A stretch of DNA of 64,000 bases from Aeriscardovia sp. (GCA_017965665.1 JAGCPN010000008.1:47730-111729), one strand, 5' to 3'. Shown: positions 1 to 10,955, numbered from the stretch's first letter. Notes: generated from the sequence alone by a model not told the origin. Made by a program: numbers and translations.

Positions 1-45
1 CAAGAAGAGGCCAGCGCCACCTTTCTGGCCGCAAAGGAGAGGAGC

Positions 46-1077
46 TTGAAGACGGAGGAGAAAATAGCCAAATCCCCCTCCTCCTTCAAGATGATTACGG
101 GGGACCGCCCCACGGGCCGCCTCCATCTGGGCCACTTTTTCGGATCCTTAAAAACCAGAGTCGAGCTGCAAAACAAGGGCCTCAAATGCGCAGTTGTGAT
201 AGCCGATTACCAGGTGATAACCGATCGGGACACGACCGCGCACATAGAGGACAACGTGCTGGAAATGGTGATAGATTACATGGCCTGCGGGATAGATCCG
301 GAAAAGACCATGATCTTCACCCACTCCTACGCCCCCTCTTTAAACCAGCTCATGCTCCCGTTTATGAGCCTGGTAAGCGAGGCCGAGCTGGCGCGCAACC
401 CCACCGTGCACGCTGAGATGCTGGCCTCCAACCACTCCCTGACGGCCCTTCTTCTCACCTACCCCGTCCATCAGAGCTGCGACATCCTCTTCTACTCCGC
501 CGACGGAATGCCGACGGTGGTGCCCGTGGGCAAAGACAACCTGCCGCACATCCAGATAGCCCGGACCATAGCCAAAAGGTTCAATTCCAGGTTCGCTTCC
601 GACGAGCCCGTTTTCTCTGCGCCCGTGGCTCTCCTTTCCGACGCTCCTGAAATCCCCGGCCTCGACGGCAGGAAGATGAGCAAGTCCTACAAAAACTCGA
701 TAATGCTCTGCGCCACTGCAGAAGAGACGAAAGATCTGATTAAAAAGTCCCCTTCCGATTCGGAGAGGAGGATCACTTTCGATCCGGCCGGCCGCCCCCA
801 AATCTCGGCCCTGCTCACGACCGCCGCCCTCACCACCGGGCGAAGCGAAAGGGAGATAGCGGAAGACATAGGAGAGGGGGGCGCCGGGGCCCTGAAGAGC
901 TATGTAGCAGAGAGCGTCAACGAATTTCTCGCGCCTATAAGGGAAAAGAGGCGGGAGCTCGAGAAGGACAGAGAGGGGATAAGGGAAATTTTGCGGGCCG
1001 GAAACGAAAAGGCCGAAAAGATTGCCGCCGCCACCCTGGAGAAAGTCAGGGAGGCCATGGAGATGGTTTACTACTGA
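46..1077 (+). CDS. trpS: Tryptophanyl-tRNA synthetase
   Basis: Charges tRNA-Trp with tryptophan in the cytoplasm. It is a class I synthetase of 343 residues, normal for TrpRS. The HIGH-type signature HLGH is at residues 27-30, after a GDRPTGR stretch typical of the TrpRS subgroup common in lactic and bifidobacterial genomes, and KMSKS is at residues 210-214. I chose a TTG start at 46 because an AAAGGAGAGG ribosome site lies just before it; the ATG at 91 lacks one. The frame is open to the window edge, so a start further upstream cannot be excluded. rlmB follows 8 bp later and is probably co-transcribed. Confidence 0.93.
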   Translation: MKTEEKIAKSPSSFKMITGDRPTGRLHLGHFFGSLKTRVELQNKGLKCAVVIADYQVITDRDTTAHIEDNVLEMVIDYMACGIDPEKTMIFTHSYAPSLNQLMLPFMSLVSEAELARNPTVHAEMLASNHSLTALLLTYPVHQSCDILFYSADGMPTVVPVGKDNLPHIQIARTIAKRFNSRFASDEPVFSAPVALLSDAPEIPGLDGRKMSKSYKNSIMLCATAEETKDLIKKSPSDSERRITFDPAGRPQISALLTTAALTTGRSEREIAEDIGEGGAGALKSYVAESVNEFLAPIREKRRELEKDREGIREILRAGNEKAEKIAAATLEKVREAMEMVYY

Positions 1078-1085
1078 GGAGGAAG

Positions 1086-2006
1086 ATGGTACCCAAGAGG
1101 AGATCGCTTCGGGGCAAAGGACCCACGCCCAAGTCTGAGGACCGAACCTGGCACAGGGCCTACAGGGAGAAGGTGCAGAGGGAAAAGAGGATGGCGGCCA
1201 ACCCGTACCTGGCGGCAAAGAGGCGGGGCGAAGAGAGGCGCAAGGGCGCCGAAGAAATCATAATCGGCCGCAACGCCTGCCTGGAGGCGCTCAGGACCCC
1301 CATGGCCGTAAAGAGGCTCTTTGTGGCCAGGGGCATTCAGAAAGACGAGAGGGTAGAGCAAATATGCGCCCTGGCCGCCAAAAAGGGCATCCCGGTGGAA
1401 GAGCGGGACCGCGGGGAAATCGAAAGCATGGCCAGAAACAAGGCTCACCAGGGGGTGCTTTTGGAAGCCAAAAGCTACGAGTACAAAGATCTGCAGGAAG
1501 TGCTCGAGGCCTGCTCTTCCCCCCTCCCCCTCTTCGTCGCCGCCGACAACCTCACAGATCCCCAAAACCTCGGGGCCATCATAAGATCGGCTGCGGCCTT
1601 CGGGGCCGACGGGGTCATAATACCCCACAGGAGGAACGCCGGAGTGAACGCGGCCTGCTGGAAGGCGAGCGCGGGGGCCTGCGCGTTTGTGAACGTGATA
1701 AGGGTAGAAAACCTGAATCTGGCCTTGGAGAAGCTCAAGGCTAGGGGGTACGCGGTAGTCGGGCTGGATGGGGAAGGCGAAAAGGAAGTCGGCAAGACCG
1801 GCTTCGAACTCGATCCCCTGGTGATAGTGGCCGGATGCGAAGGCAAAGGCATAAGCCGCCTGACGCGCTCCAAGTGCGACATAGAGGCCAAAATCGCCAT
1901 AGAGGAAAGAATGGAATCTTTGAACGTCTCAGTTGCGACGGCCATAGCCCTCTTCGCCACTGCGGAGGCTAGGAGATCTTCTTTCCCTCAAGGTCAAAGC
2001 ATCTGA
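1086..2006 (+). CDS. rlmB: 23S rRNA (guanosine-2'-O-)-methyltransferase RlmB, SpoU/TrmH family
   Basis: A SPOUT-fold methyltransferase that uses S-adenosylmethionine to 2'-O-methylate a guanosine of 23S rRNA. It has a basic N-terminal extension (about residues 1-55), a small substrate-binding domain, and the three SpoU motifs: NLTDPQNLGAIIRSA (about 154), IVAGCEGKG (about 246) and NVSVATAIAL (about 281). GAGGAGGAAG precedes the ATG at ideal spacing. Its 3' end overlaps the convergent ABC ATPase gene by 38 bp. The exact target nucleotide is inferred from the family; a tRNA target is the alternative. Confidence 0.92.
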   Translation: MVPKRRSLRGKGPTPKSEDRTWHRAYREKVQREKRMAANPYLAAKRRGEERRKGAEEIIIGRNACLEALRTPMAVKRLFVARGIQKDERVEQICALAAKKGIPVEERDRGEIESMARNKAHQGVLLEAKSYEYKDLQEVLEACSSPLPLFVAADNLTDPQNLGAIIRSAAAFGADGVIIPHRRNAGVNAACWKASAGACAFVNVIRVENLNLALEKLKARGYAVVGLDGEGEKEVGKTGFELDPLVIVAGCEGKGISRLTRSKCDIEAKIAIEERMESLNVSVATAIALFATAEARRSSFPQGQSI

Positions 2007-3003
2007 GGCTGGAGTGAGGGAGGAAGAAGGTCAGATCCTCTCCGGGGAAGGCCGGAGTTTTTGATGACAGAAACACTTCTCCCCCTCCCCCCTTCAAAGA
2101 TCCCCTTATCCAAAATTCCTTTCCCATGTTTTCGCACCCCGACACTTTAATTTCCGGGCCCTCCTGACCTACACGGGCGTCTTCCGGCCTAAAGCCCGCC
2201 GTAAACTTTCCGGAAAACACCGGAGCCTTATAGGAAAAACCCCCGAGGCAAAACCTTCCGCCCTCGGCCTCGGCGCCTACAAGGTTCATGGGGGGCTGCC
2301 CCAAAAAGGAGGCCACGAAAGTGTTGACGGGGTCCTTGTAGACCTCTTCGGGGGTGCCCAGCTGCTCTATCTTCCCGTCCCTCATGACGGCGATCCTGTC
2401 TGCCATGGTGAGGGCCTCGATCTGGTCGTGGGTGACGTAGATCGCGGTAGTTCCTATCCTCTTTTGCAGCTCCCTTATCTCCCGCCGCATTTGAAAGCGC
2501 AGGTTGCTGTCGAGAGAGGAGAGGGGCTCGTCCATCAAAAAGAGCCTGGGGTGGCGCACCACCGCCCTCGCGATCGCCACCCTCTGCCTCTGGCCTCCGG
2601 AAAGCTCGCCGGGAAACCTGGACAAAAGCCCTTCTATCCCGCACATCTTCGCAGCCTTCCTCACCTTTTCTTCCACGTCTCTTTCTTTCGCGATTCTGAG
2701 CGCAAGGGCGATATTTCCCCCCGCGTCCAGATGGGGGTAGAGGCAGGGGGACTGGAAGACTATCGACACGTCCCGCTTTTGGGTGGGGACGGAAGTGAAG
2801 TCCTGGCCGTCAAAGTAGATCTTCCCTTTTTCGGGCCTTTCAAGCCCGGAAGTGAGGCGGAGAAAGGTGGATTTGCCGCAGCCGGAGGACCCGACTACGG
2901 CCAAAAACTCCCCCTCCTTCACTTCTATGCGCAGATCCTCTATGGTCCACGGGGACTTTTTCGAATACCTAAAACTCACGCCTTCGTAGCGGACAGAGGC
3001 CAT
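1969..3003 (-). CDS. Sugar-type ABC transporter ATPase (MalK/MsiK/UgpC family)
   Basis: ATP-hydrolysing subunit of carbohydrate importers, acting as a dimer under the membrane. It has Walker A GSSGCGKST (about residues 38-46), the signature LSGGQRQR (about 134), Walker B LFLMDEP, the switch histidine in VTHDQ, and a C-terminal OB-type regulatory domain from about residue 235, as in MalK. At 344 residues it is slightly shorter than MalK (about 370). No permease or binding protein lies nearby; in actinobacteria such orphan ATPases (MsiK) energise many sugar importers, which is the likely role. It is divergent from the kinase gene, with only about 64-82 bp between them for both promoters. Confidence 0.88.
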   Translation of the reverse strand: MASVRYEGVSFRYSKKSPWTIEDLRIEVKEGEFLAVVGSSGCGKSTFLRLTSGLERPEKGKIYFDGQDFTSVPTQKRDVSIVFQSPCLYPHLDAGGNIALALRIAKERDVEEKVRKAAKMCGIEGLLSRFPGELSGGQRQRVAIARAVVRHPRLFLMDEPLSSLDSNLRFQMRREIRELQKRIGTTAIYVTHDQIEALTMADRIAVMRDGKIEQLGTPEEVYKDPVNTFVASFLGQPPMNLVGAEAEGGRFCLGGFSYKAPVFSGKFTAGFRPEDARVGQEGPEIKVSGCENMGKEFWIRGSLKGGGGEVFLSSKTPAFPGEDLTFFLPHSSLRCFDLEGKKIS

Positions 3004-3067
3004 GTCTCCTCTCCTTTTTCAGCTTAGGAGTCGAAAACACTATATTTTTTTATAGTAGTCGGAGGCT

Positions 3068-3862
3068 GTGACGCGGGAGGCCGAGATGCTGTTTGGAGAA
3101 GGGCCCGGAGGATACAGGATCCTTTCTAAACTCGGATCCGGATCCGGGGGGAGTGTGTACAAGGCCCAGAAAAAGGGCAAAATCGTGGCCCTGAAAATTC
3201 CGAGAATTTCAGGCACTACAGATCTCCGCCGCCTCAAAAGGGAGGCATCGGCCCTCTCCTGCGTGCGCAATCCGAACGTGGCAAAGATGGAGGAGGCCGA
3301 TCTCGAGGGCCCGACCCCCTTCATAGCCACCGAATTTATAGAGGGGCAGAACCTGGCAGAAGACGTCAAAAGCAACGGAGTCTACGCCGGAAGGTACCTT
3401 GCCCTTTTGGCCGACAAGCTCGCCTTCGCCCTGCACGACGTCCACGCAGCCAATATAATCCACAGAGACATTAAGCCGGAGAACGTGATCATAGCCGAGC
3501 GCGGGCCGGTGCTGGTGGACTTCGGGATCGCGATGAACCCCGAAGAGACGCACCTGACCAGGACCGGCCTCGTCATGGGCACTCCGGGCTACATCGCCCC
3601 CGAGCTTTTGGAGGGCGGCAGGGAAGGGGCAGAAAGCGACTGGTGGTCTTTGTGCGCCGTTTTAGCCTTTGCGGCGCTCGGCCGCTCCCCGTTTGCAGGC
3701 GGAGGCGTGGGGAAGATCCTGGATCGGGAGGAAAAGGGGGAGGCCGACCTCTCGGGACTTCCCTGCGCCCTCGCGCCCCTCTTTTTAAAAGTGCTCTCCC
3801 CCGATCCCTCCGCACGCCCGCCCATTAAGAATCTGATAGACGCCATATGGCAAAATGTTTGA
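3068..3862 (+). CDS. Cytosolic serine/threonine protein kinase (Hanks type)
   Basis: Phosphorylates proteins on Ser/Thr. All catalytic landmarks are present: glycine loop GSGSGG (residues 23-28), VALK lysine 43, HRDIKPEN with HRD at 133-135, DFG at 152-154 and APE at 178-180. It stops after the kinase domain at 264 residues, with no transmembrane segment or PASTA repeats, so it should be soluble. The GTG at 3068 has GGAGG very close; the ATG at 3086 has GGGAGG at better spacing and may be the true start, removing six residues. The next gene follows within 24 bp. Substrates are unknown. Confidence 0.85.
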   Translation: MTREAEMLFGEGPGGYRILSKLGSGSGGSVYKAQKKGKIVALKIPRISGTTDLRRLKREASALSCVRNPNVAKMEEADLEGPTPFIATEFIEGQNLAEDVKSNGVYAGRYLALLADKLAFALHDVHAANIIHRDIKPENVIIAERGPVLVDFGIAMNPEETHLTRTGLVMGTPGYIAPELLEGGREGAESDWWSLCAVLAFAALGRSPFAGGGVGKILDREEKGEADLSGLPCALAPLFLKVLSPDPSARPPIKNLIDAIWQNV

Positions 3863-3886
3863 ACGCTGCCGAAAAAAGGAGGAGCA

Positions 3887-4891
3887 ATTTTTAACCCGCG
3901 ACTGAACTGGCACAAAGATGAGCGCAAAGAGAGCCTCCCGGGAAGCGACGAGGACATAGATCTGTCCTCCTTCGAAGAACCTGAGGAAGAAGAGGCGGAA
4001 GAGGAAAAGATGCAGGCGCCGGCCTGCGAGCCGGACGCGCCCACCTCCCTCATTCCCATCCCCAGGGCCGTGCAGGGGAAGGCTTCGCCGAAAAATCCTC
4101 TGAAAGGATCCCTTGCGCCCGATTCCTCCCTTCCCCATTTCGCCTCCGCCACCTCCCCCGACTACTTTGCACCCAAAATCCGCGAGGAACAGAAATTCGA
4201 TGAGGAAAAACCGAAAATGTACGGCAAGTTCCTCGCTCTCCTCCTCCTCATTCCCATTTTCTTCCTCTCCAACGCCGTTCCGATGGAAGGGATGACAGTC
4301 TCCATAATCCTGTACGCCGCATTTTACCTTTACGGCTACATCCTCGACGTCCAGGAGCTGAGGCGCCGGCGCGGCCGCAGGGCCCTGAACTGGTTTGAAG
4401 TGTCTCTCAGATCGGTCTGGTGGACGGTGAAGATACTCGTGCGCCTCATCCCCATAGCCGCCGTGTGGTTTTCAGGGGACCTCCTTTTAAACTGGCTTCT
4501 GGGCTTCCACTACCCCTCCATCGAAGCGGCCTTTTTCGGCCTCAAGTGGGAGATGAAGTTCGTCAATTTCCCCCCCCATTCCTGGGGAGGCCTCGTCTTG
4601 GGGCTATGGGCCCTCCTCTGCTGGCTCGCCCTCATCTTTTCGCGCTTCGGCACCAAAAGCGCGGACGTGGGGTTTAGATGCGCCTACAGATCGATCTACA
4701 GGGGGGTGCGGCGCATAAAGGACGAAGAAAGCGCGGGAACCGTAAACCGGGACGCGTATCTCCATCCCGGTTCAGCTAGATGTGGAATAATTTTGCTTAT
4801 ACTCCTGTTCGCCTTCGCTTTGGCAAGTTTGACCGTGTACCTTGCGCTGGGGGCGTTGGACTGGGGGCCAGTATTTATCGCCCGCCTGTAG
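3887..4891 (+). CDS. Multi-spanning membrane protein of unknown function, probable ATT start
   Basis: The frame is open from the kinase stop and reads IFNPRLNWHKDERKESLPG..., followed by an acidic stretch rich in Glu/Asp, a Pro-rich segment, and then five or six hydrophobic segments (from about residue 112 to the end). The first in-frame ATG is at 4010, deep in the acidic region and without a ribosome site. By contrast AAGGAGG at 3877-3883 sits four bases before an ATT at 3887, so I infer ATT initiation and a 334-residue protein; CTG at 3902 is an alternative. I recognise no functional domain. It sits between a protein kinase and an extracytoplasmic thioredoxin in one run, and its charged N-terminus could be a kinase substrate (speculation). 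Confidence 0.72.
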   Translation: MFNPRLNWHKDERKESLPGSDEDIDLSSFEEPEEEEAEEEKMQAPACEPDAPTSLIPIPRAVQGKASPKNPLKGSLAPDSSLPHFASATSPDYFAPKIREEQKFDEEKPKMYGKFLALLLLIPIFFLSNAVPMEGMTVSIILYAAFYLYGYILDVQELRRRRGRRALNWFEVSLRSVWWTVKILVRLIPIAAVWFSGDLLLNWLLGFHYPSIEAAFFGLKWEMKFVNFPPHSWGGLVLGLWALLCWLALIFSRFGTKSADVGFRCAYRSIYRGVRRIKDEESAGTVNRDAYLHPGSARCGIILLILLFAFALASLTVYLALGALDWGPVFIARL

Positions 4892-4918
4892 GGAGAAAAA
4901 AGGAGCGAAGGACTTTTA

Positions 4919-5875
4919 ATGGCAAAAAAGAAGGCAGCGGCCGACAGGGAAAAAGAGCTGCAGCTTCGTCAGGACAGAAAGCGCCAGACGATACTCGGGG
5001 TGATAGTGGTAGCAGTGCTCGTCGCGGTGCTGTGCGTGGTGGGGTATTTCATTTGGAGGGCCAACAGGCCTTCTCCCTCCTCCACTTCCGCCTCCACTTC
5101 TCAGCAGGAGCGTCAGGAGGCTGAAGCGGAGCTCGCCTCCGTCAAGGTCAAGCCGTCCGCAGCGCTTTCGAACGGAGGCTTTTTAATTTCCAAAAACGGC
5201 ATAAACAAGCCCGTGTCCGGAGTGCCCACGATCAGCATCTACATGGACTTTATCTGCCCGGCCTGCGGGGAAGTCGACAGGGATATAGACGACACCCTTA
5301 TACAAATGGTCAATGCCGGGCAGGCGAACGTGGAAATACACCCCGAGGCCTTCCTCGACGACGAATCGACCGACCAGTACTCCAGCCGCGCCGCGGCCGC
5401 CGCGGTGTATGTGGCCCAAAACGAGCCCGGAAAGCTTTTGGACGTGGTCAGGGCTTTCTTCGCCTCCGGCTACCAGCCGCAGGAATCGCAAAATTACAAG
5501 CCCGTGTCCAACGCCCAGATTGCCGCCCAGCTGGAAAAGGCGGGGGTAAGCCCCCAGGTGGCTCAGGACGCCGTAAAAGGCACTTACATCGACTGGGTGA
5601 ACGCCCAGACCAGCATGGCCTCCACCGATACCGCGCTGGAGCACCCTTCGGGGCAGATGAAGGGGGAGATCACGACTCCGACCTTTATAATAAACGGCCA
5701 CTACTGGCTGTTTGACGTGGCATGGAGCCAGACGGGAAGCCCCCTGACCTCCCTGCTGAAGGCCGTGGGCCTGACGCAGGCAGAAGTGGGGACGGGGGCA
5801 AAGCCGAAGCTGGGGTCCACAGGAAAACCCCTGTTTCCGACTTCCACTTCCACTTCCGCTTCTTCCTCGAACTGA
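4919..5875 (+). CDS. Membrane-anchored DsbA-like thiol-disulfide oxidoreductase
   Basis: A thioredoxin-fold protein likely to form or shuffle disulfides in exported proteins. It has a charged N-terminus, one transmembrane anchor (about residues 25-46), a Ser/Thr-rich linker, then a DsbA-type domain with CPAC at residues 113-116 and the cis-proline in TTPTF near residue 254. Its length of 318 is usual for actinobacterial DsbA-like proteins. The ATG is 27 bp after the membrane-protein stop. It ends at a strong bidirectional terminator that separates it from ureD. The low-complexity tail of Ser and Thr is probably disordered. No VKOR-type partner is seen in the window. Confidence 0.87.
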   Translation: MAKKKAAADREKELQLRQDRKRQTILGVIVVAVLVAVLCVVGYFIWRANRPSPSSTSASTSQQERQEAEAELASVKVKPSAALSNGGFLISKNGINKPVSGVPTISIYMDFICPACGEVDRDIDDTLIQMVNAGQANVEIHPEAFLDDESTDQYSSRAAAAAVYVAQNEPGKLLDVVRAFFASGYQPQESQNYKPVSNAQIAAQLEKAGVSPQVAQDAVKGTYIDWVNAQTSMASTDTALEHPSGQMKGEITTPTFIINGHYWLFDVAWSQTGSPLTSLLKAVGLTQAEVGTGAKPKLGSTGKPLFPTSTSTSASSSN

Positions 5876-5895
5876 CCCGAGGGGATTGAAGCATA

Positions 5896-5927
5896 AAAAA
5901 AGGCGGGGGCTTTCACCCCCGCCTTTT
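5896..5927. terminator. Bidirectional terminator between the DsbA-like gene and ureD
   Basis: A perfect GC-rich stem (AAGGCGGGGG paired with CCCCCGCCTT) with A- and T-tracts on its outer sides. It can stop transcripts from the DsbA-like gene (plus) and from the urease operon (minus). Confidence 0.88.
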
Positions 5928-5942
5928 AAGTCACCGCCTCCC

Positions 5943-6815
5943 TCAGCCTATGGCGTTGAGGGCGTTGTCGAAGGCCTCGTCCTTTCTCAGATCCAAGTGC
6001 GGAAGGCCGTAGAACTTCTGGCGGATCCAGTCTATGGAGCGGTACAAAATCGCCCTGTTGCTGTTGAGGCTCGCCCCCAGCACCCTTATGACCAGGGCGG
6101 GCCCCTCGAGCCGGGAAATCCCCATTATGGCTCCCGGGAAAGACAGGTTGTTGAAGTCCTGGAGCTCCTCTACAAGCTTTGCGTTCACCCTCTCATCAAC
6201 CACTACAAGAGAGCTGTAGTTCTTATAGCCCTCAAACAGGCCCAGCTCCGCCATTTGGAAGGCGTGCGGATCCAAAATGAGGTTGTCGTTGAATATGAGA
6301 TCCCCGCCGTAGGTAATCTTGGAAACCATGTGGGCGTAGCGGTACTGGAAATCTTTGTGGTTCATCGACCAGCCGGCAGTAATGCCGTCAGTGTAGAGAA
6401 GGCTTCCGCCCTTAGCCACGTCGATTTTGGTCACCTGCTTGTACTTTGAGTTTCCGTAAGGTATGACGTCGTCGGGAAGGTACTCGAGCACGGCGTCTTT
6501 GGCAACCTTGACTTTGACGTCCTGGACGGTCGTCTTTCCATCGTTGCACTTGTAAACGTAGGTGGGGGCCTGGCTGGCCACTATCGCGTGCGTTTTCTCG
6601 TGGGAGGTTATGAAGGTCTTGTAATGCTCGCCTTCTACGAACCCTCCGCCCATGGTGATGAGGAAGAACGCGAGCGTATCCTCATGGTTAAGGTGAAGGG
6701 GGGCGCTCAGCTTGGACTGGCCCCCGGTCACGCGCTTGGACGCCACGGTCCTCCCGCCACGGTAAGTAAATTCGATCTCGGTGTACCCATCGCACGGGTA
6801 TGTGTAGGTCTTCAA
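5943..6815 (-). CDS. ureD: Urease accessory protein UreD (UreH)
   Basis: Scaffold that binds apo-urease and recruits UreF and UreG for nickel insertion. The 290 residues match the family, with the N-terminal FTYRGGRTV segment, the YKCNDG-like middle and the C-terminal LGASLNSNRAILYRSIDW segment typical of UreD. Translation appears to begin at a TTG at 6815, with GGGAGG about nine bases before it. It is the last gene of the urease operon, 35 bp after ureG, and ends at the shared terminator. Confidence 0.9.
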   Translation of the reverse strand: MKTYTYPCDGYTEIEFTYRGGRTVASKRVTGGQSKLSAPLHLNHEDTLAFFLITMGGGFVEGEHYKTFITSHEKTHAIVASQAPTYVYKCNDGKTTVQDVKVKVAKDAVLEYLPDDVIPYGNSKYKQVTKIDVAKGGSLLYTDGITAGWSMNHKDFQYRYAHMVSKITYGGDLIFNDNLILDPHAFQMAELGLFEGYKNYSSLVVVDERVNAKLVEELQDFNNLSFPGAIMGISRLEGPALVIRVLGASLNSNRAILYRSIDWIRQKFYGLPHLDLRKDEAFDNALNAIG

Positions 6816-6850
6816 AGTCTGCCGCCTCCCATTGACGCGCTTTTGCCCTT

Positions 6851-7468
6851 TTAGTCCTCAGTCAGGAGGCACTCTCTTTTGATCCAGTTGACGACCTTGT
6901 CCACGCCTTCGCCGGTCATGAGGTTGGTGAAGAAGAAGCTGCCGGGCTTGCGGAACTTCTCGGTGTCCTGCTCCATCCTCTTGAGGTCGGCCCCTACGTA
7001 GGGGGCGAGATCGGTCTTGTTGATTATGAAAAGATCGCTCTTTATCATGCCCTGTCCGGCCTTGCGGGGGATCTTCTCCCCTTCGGGGACGCCGATGATA
7101 TAGATGGAGAAGTCGACCAGCTCGGGGCTGAAGGTGGCGGCGAGGTTGTCTCCGCCGCTCTCCACGAAGATGAGGTCCAGATCCGGATACCTCTTCTCCA
7201 GCTCCTCTATTCCGGCCTCGTTCATGGACACGTCCTCGCGGATGGCGGTGTGGGGGCACCCGCCCGTCTCAATTCCGATAATCCTGTCGTCTTCGAGCAC
7301 GGAGTTCTGGCGCATGTACTCGGCATCGATCTTGGTGTAAATATCGTTGGTAATGACGCCTATGGAATAATCCTTGGCCATGACGGCGCAAAGGTCTTCC
7401 AAAAGCTTGGTCTTTCCGGATCCCACGGGGCCTCCGACCCCGATTATCACAGGCTTGCCGTTAGACAT
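6851..7468 (-). CDS. ureG: Urease accessory GTPase UreG
   Basis: GTPase that drives nickel delivery to the urease active site. P-loop GGPVGSGKT is near residues 12-20, the metal/GTP-linked [15 protein letters not shown] motif with Cys and His follows at about residue 70, then [17 protein letters not shown], and a guanine-specificity NKTD. It is 205 residues, full length. I placed the start at the ATG at 7468, which has AGGAGG upstream; the open frame extends further but only as overlap with ureF. It follows ureF by 14 bp. Confidence 0.94.
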   Translation of the reverse strand: MSNGKPVIIGVGGPVGSGKTKLLEDLCAVMAKDYSIGVITNDIYTKIDAEYMRQNSVLEDDRIIGIETGGCPHTAIREDVSMNEAGIEELEKRYPDLDLIFVESGGDNLAATFSPELVDFSIYIIGVPEGEKIPRKAGQGMIKSDLFIINKTDLAPYVGADLKRMEQDTEKFRKPGSFFFTNLMTGEGVDKVVNWIKRECLLTED

Positions 7469-7482
7469 AACCCCTCCTAAAA

Positions 7483-8232
7483 CTAAGACATAAACAAACG
7501 GAACACGGTGGTCTCGTGGCGAATCTGGGCGAGCTCCACCCCGGGCACGGACGCCCCCAGATAAGACTCGTCGAGATCCTCTATGGCGGAGGAGAGCTCG
7601 ATTATGTCTCCGAAGATCGTGTGGAGGATGTCCTGGCCGGCCTTCTGGCCAAGAGGTATCGCCCTCACCGCGTTCTGAACCATGGTGGTGACGATGCTGT
7701 AGGAGTAGTAGCACACGCTCTGGCGGAAATCCGCCCCCTGCATGTGCATGAAGAGGGCGAAGGCTATGGCCTGGTTGCCGAAAGCCTTTTCCTCCCTAAT
7801 CCTTATGCGGTACTCCCGCAGGATTTCCACTTCCTTGGCATCCAGGTGGCCGTAGAGCCGGATGAGCAGATCTATCATCTGGACCGCTATCAGGCTCGCG
7901 CCCTTTCTGGTCTCAAGAGCCGCGGCGGACAGGGTCAAAACCCTGTCTATCTGCCAGATTTTTTCGTAGTCCCCCTTGTCCAGGGCCTCCATAGTCAGCT
8001 TCACAGCCAGCCCCTCGCCCCACTTGAACTGGGTCTCCAGGTAAATGGAGAGCCATTTTTCAAATGAGGGGGCGTCATGGACCACTCCGTCCCTCAGGTA
8101 AGTCTCCATACCATAGGAGTGGTTGAAAGTCCCGATGGGGAAGGTAGAGTCGCACACCTGGAAGATTTCCAGATTCTTTTCTATCTCCCCGTATTCCTCT
8201 TTTTTGGCTGTTCGCCCTTCCATGCTGCTCAT
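7483..8232 (-). CDS. ureF: Urease accessory protein UreF
   Basis: Component of the UreDFG activation complex, acting as the GTPase-gating subunit. The family signature [17 protein letters not shown] lies near residues 29-45, and the protein is all-helical in character with a length (249) typical of UreF. ATG at 8232; the ribosome site AAGGCGG is modest, and a second Met four residues in is possible. It lies 19 bp downstream of ureE. Confidence 0.92.
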   Translation of the reverse strand: MSSMEGRTAKKEEYGEIEKNLEIFQVCDSTFPIGTFNHSYGMETYLRDGVVHDAPSFEKWLSIYLETQFKWGEGLAVKLTMEALDKGDYEKIWQIDRVLTLSAAALETRKGASLIAVQMIDLLIRLYGHLDAKEVEILREYRIRIREEKAFGNQAIAFALFMHMQGADFRQSVCYYSYSIVTTMVQNAVRAIPLGQKAGQDILHTIFGDIIELSSAIEDLDESYLGASVPGVELAQIRHETTVFRLFMS

Positions 8233-8251
8233 TAAGACCGCCTTTTAGAAA

Positions 8252-8722
8252 TCAGTATCTCAGGTCTACGTGCTCCAACGGCTCGGAGAGGGTGATTTCC
8301 TCCAAGCCATAGGGGATGTGGTTGTGGTCGAGGATCTTTTCCACCACCGGATCCCTCTCAAGGATGATGGTGCCGTTCTCAATCTTTACCGGCTTGTGGG
8401 TGTTGCCCAGCAGGTGGGCGATTACTCCCATCTGGTCGATGTCTTTGGGCCTGATGACTATCATCTCCTGGGACTGGGTGTGGATGACCACCAAAGTTTC
8501 CCCTTCGTCCTCGTCCATCTTCCTGCAGATGATGTCTCCGCTCTTGAGGGGCAGGTTTTTCCTGTCGAGCCTCATGCGGTACTCATGGCCGTGATCGGAA
8601 GTGACCCGGTGGATCGGCTTGGCCAGATCCTCGTTGTCCATGTAAACGGTCTCTATATGGTACTTCCCGGCGTCCGGGTAGGTGTCGACATTGCCTATTA
8701 TCTCTTCAATAATGTCGTCCAT
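8252..8722 (-). CDS. ureE: Urease accessory nickel metallochaperone UreE
   Basis: Supplies Ni2+ to the UreDFG complex. It has an N-terminal peptide-binding domain and a C-terminal metal-binding domain with the conserved GNTHKPV histidine near residue 107. A second His-rich spot (LDHNHIPYG) may hold metal, but there is no His-rich tail as in Klebsiella UreE. It is 156 residues. It is separated from ureC by 89 bp that hold a strong hairpin, so accessory genes may be expressed below the structural genes. Confidence 0.9.
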   Translation of the reverse strand: MDDIIEEIIGNVDTYPDAGKYHIETVYMDNEDLAKPIHRVTSDHGHEYRMRLDRKNLPLKSGDIICRKMDEDEGETLVVIHTQSQEMIVIRPKDIDQMGVIAHLLGNTHKPVKIENGTIILERDPVVEKILDHNHIPYGLEEITLSEPLEHVDLRY

Positions 8723-8750
8723 ATCGCCTTCTTATAAAAAGGGACTTAGT

Positions 8751-8780
8751 GGGTGCAGTCCTTTTGGCGGGGCTGCACCC
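8751..8780. promoter_or_regulatory. Hairpin in the ureC-ureE spacer
   Basis: A perfect 8-bp stem, GGGTGCAG (8751-8758) with CTGCACCC (8773-8780), and a 14-nt loop, in the only sizeable gap inside the urease operon. On the minus-strand transcript it follows ureC. No T-run follows directly, so it looks like an mRNA-stabilising or processing stem, or a weak attenuator, rather than a full terminator. Confidence 0.6.
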
Positions 8781-8811
8781 TTTTCATTCTATCTGTACGA
8801 AATCGTAGGAA

Positions 8812-10533
<1,722 letters not shown>

Positions 10534-10553
10534 AAGATGTTCCTTCTTTCAAA

Positions 10554-10955
10554 TTACTTCTGGTCGTCAGAGTGTTCGGCAGCGAGCTTCATGTTCGCCT
10601 TGCGCATGGCGGTGTAGGTCTCGGAATCGGTCTCAGGAGCGGCAAAGCCGTCGAGGAAGCAGTCGGCCTTGTTGTTGAAGCCGAAGATGCGGCGGCGGCC
10701 GCCGTAGTCCACGACCTGCACGGTCTTCTGATCTCCGGGCTCGAAACGGATGGAGGTGCCGGCGGCGATGTCGAGGTGCTTGCCCCAGGCGAGATCGCGA
10801 TCGAAATCAAGGGCAGAGTTGGCTTCGTAGAAGTGGAACTCAGAGCCGACCTGTACAGCGCGGTCGCCGGTGTTGGTAACTTTTATCGAAGTGGCAGGAT
10901 ATCCTGCGTTGCAGGTGATCTTCCCATCTGCGAAATGAATTTCTCCAGGAACCAT
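10554..10955 (-). CDS. ureB: Urease subunit beta
   Basis: Structural beta subunit of the urease (alpha-beta-gamma)3 assembly. It starts [11 protein letters not shown] and carries the typical [24 protein letters not shown] and FEPGDQKTV segments. At 133 residues it is longer than many UreB (about 105) because of a C-terminal tail after [12 protein letters not shown], a usual variation. Ribosome site GGAG before the ATG; 20 bp to ureC. Confidence 0.95.
   Translation of the reverse strand: MVPGEIHFADGKITCNAGYPATSIKVTNTGDRAVQVGSEFHFYEANSALDFDRDLAWGKHLDIAAGTSIRFEPGDQKTVQVVDYGGRRRIFGFNNKADCFLDGFAAPETDSETYTAMRKANMKLAAEHSDDQK

Noticed and set aside
1..45. End of an upstream gene (for example one stopping at 47-49)
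   Set aside because: A second frame does stop at 47-49, but 48 bases are too few to support any gene call.
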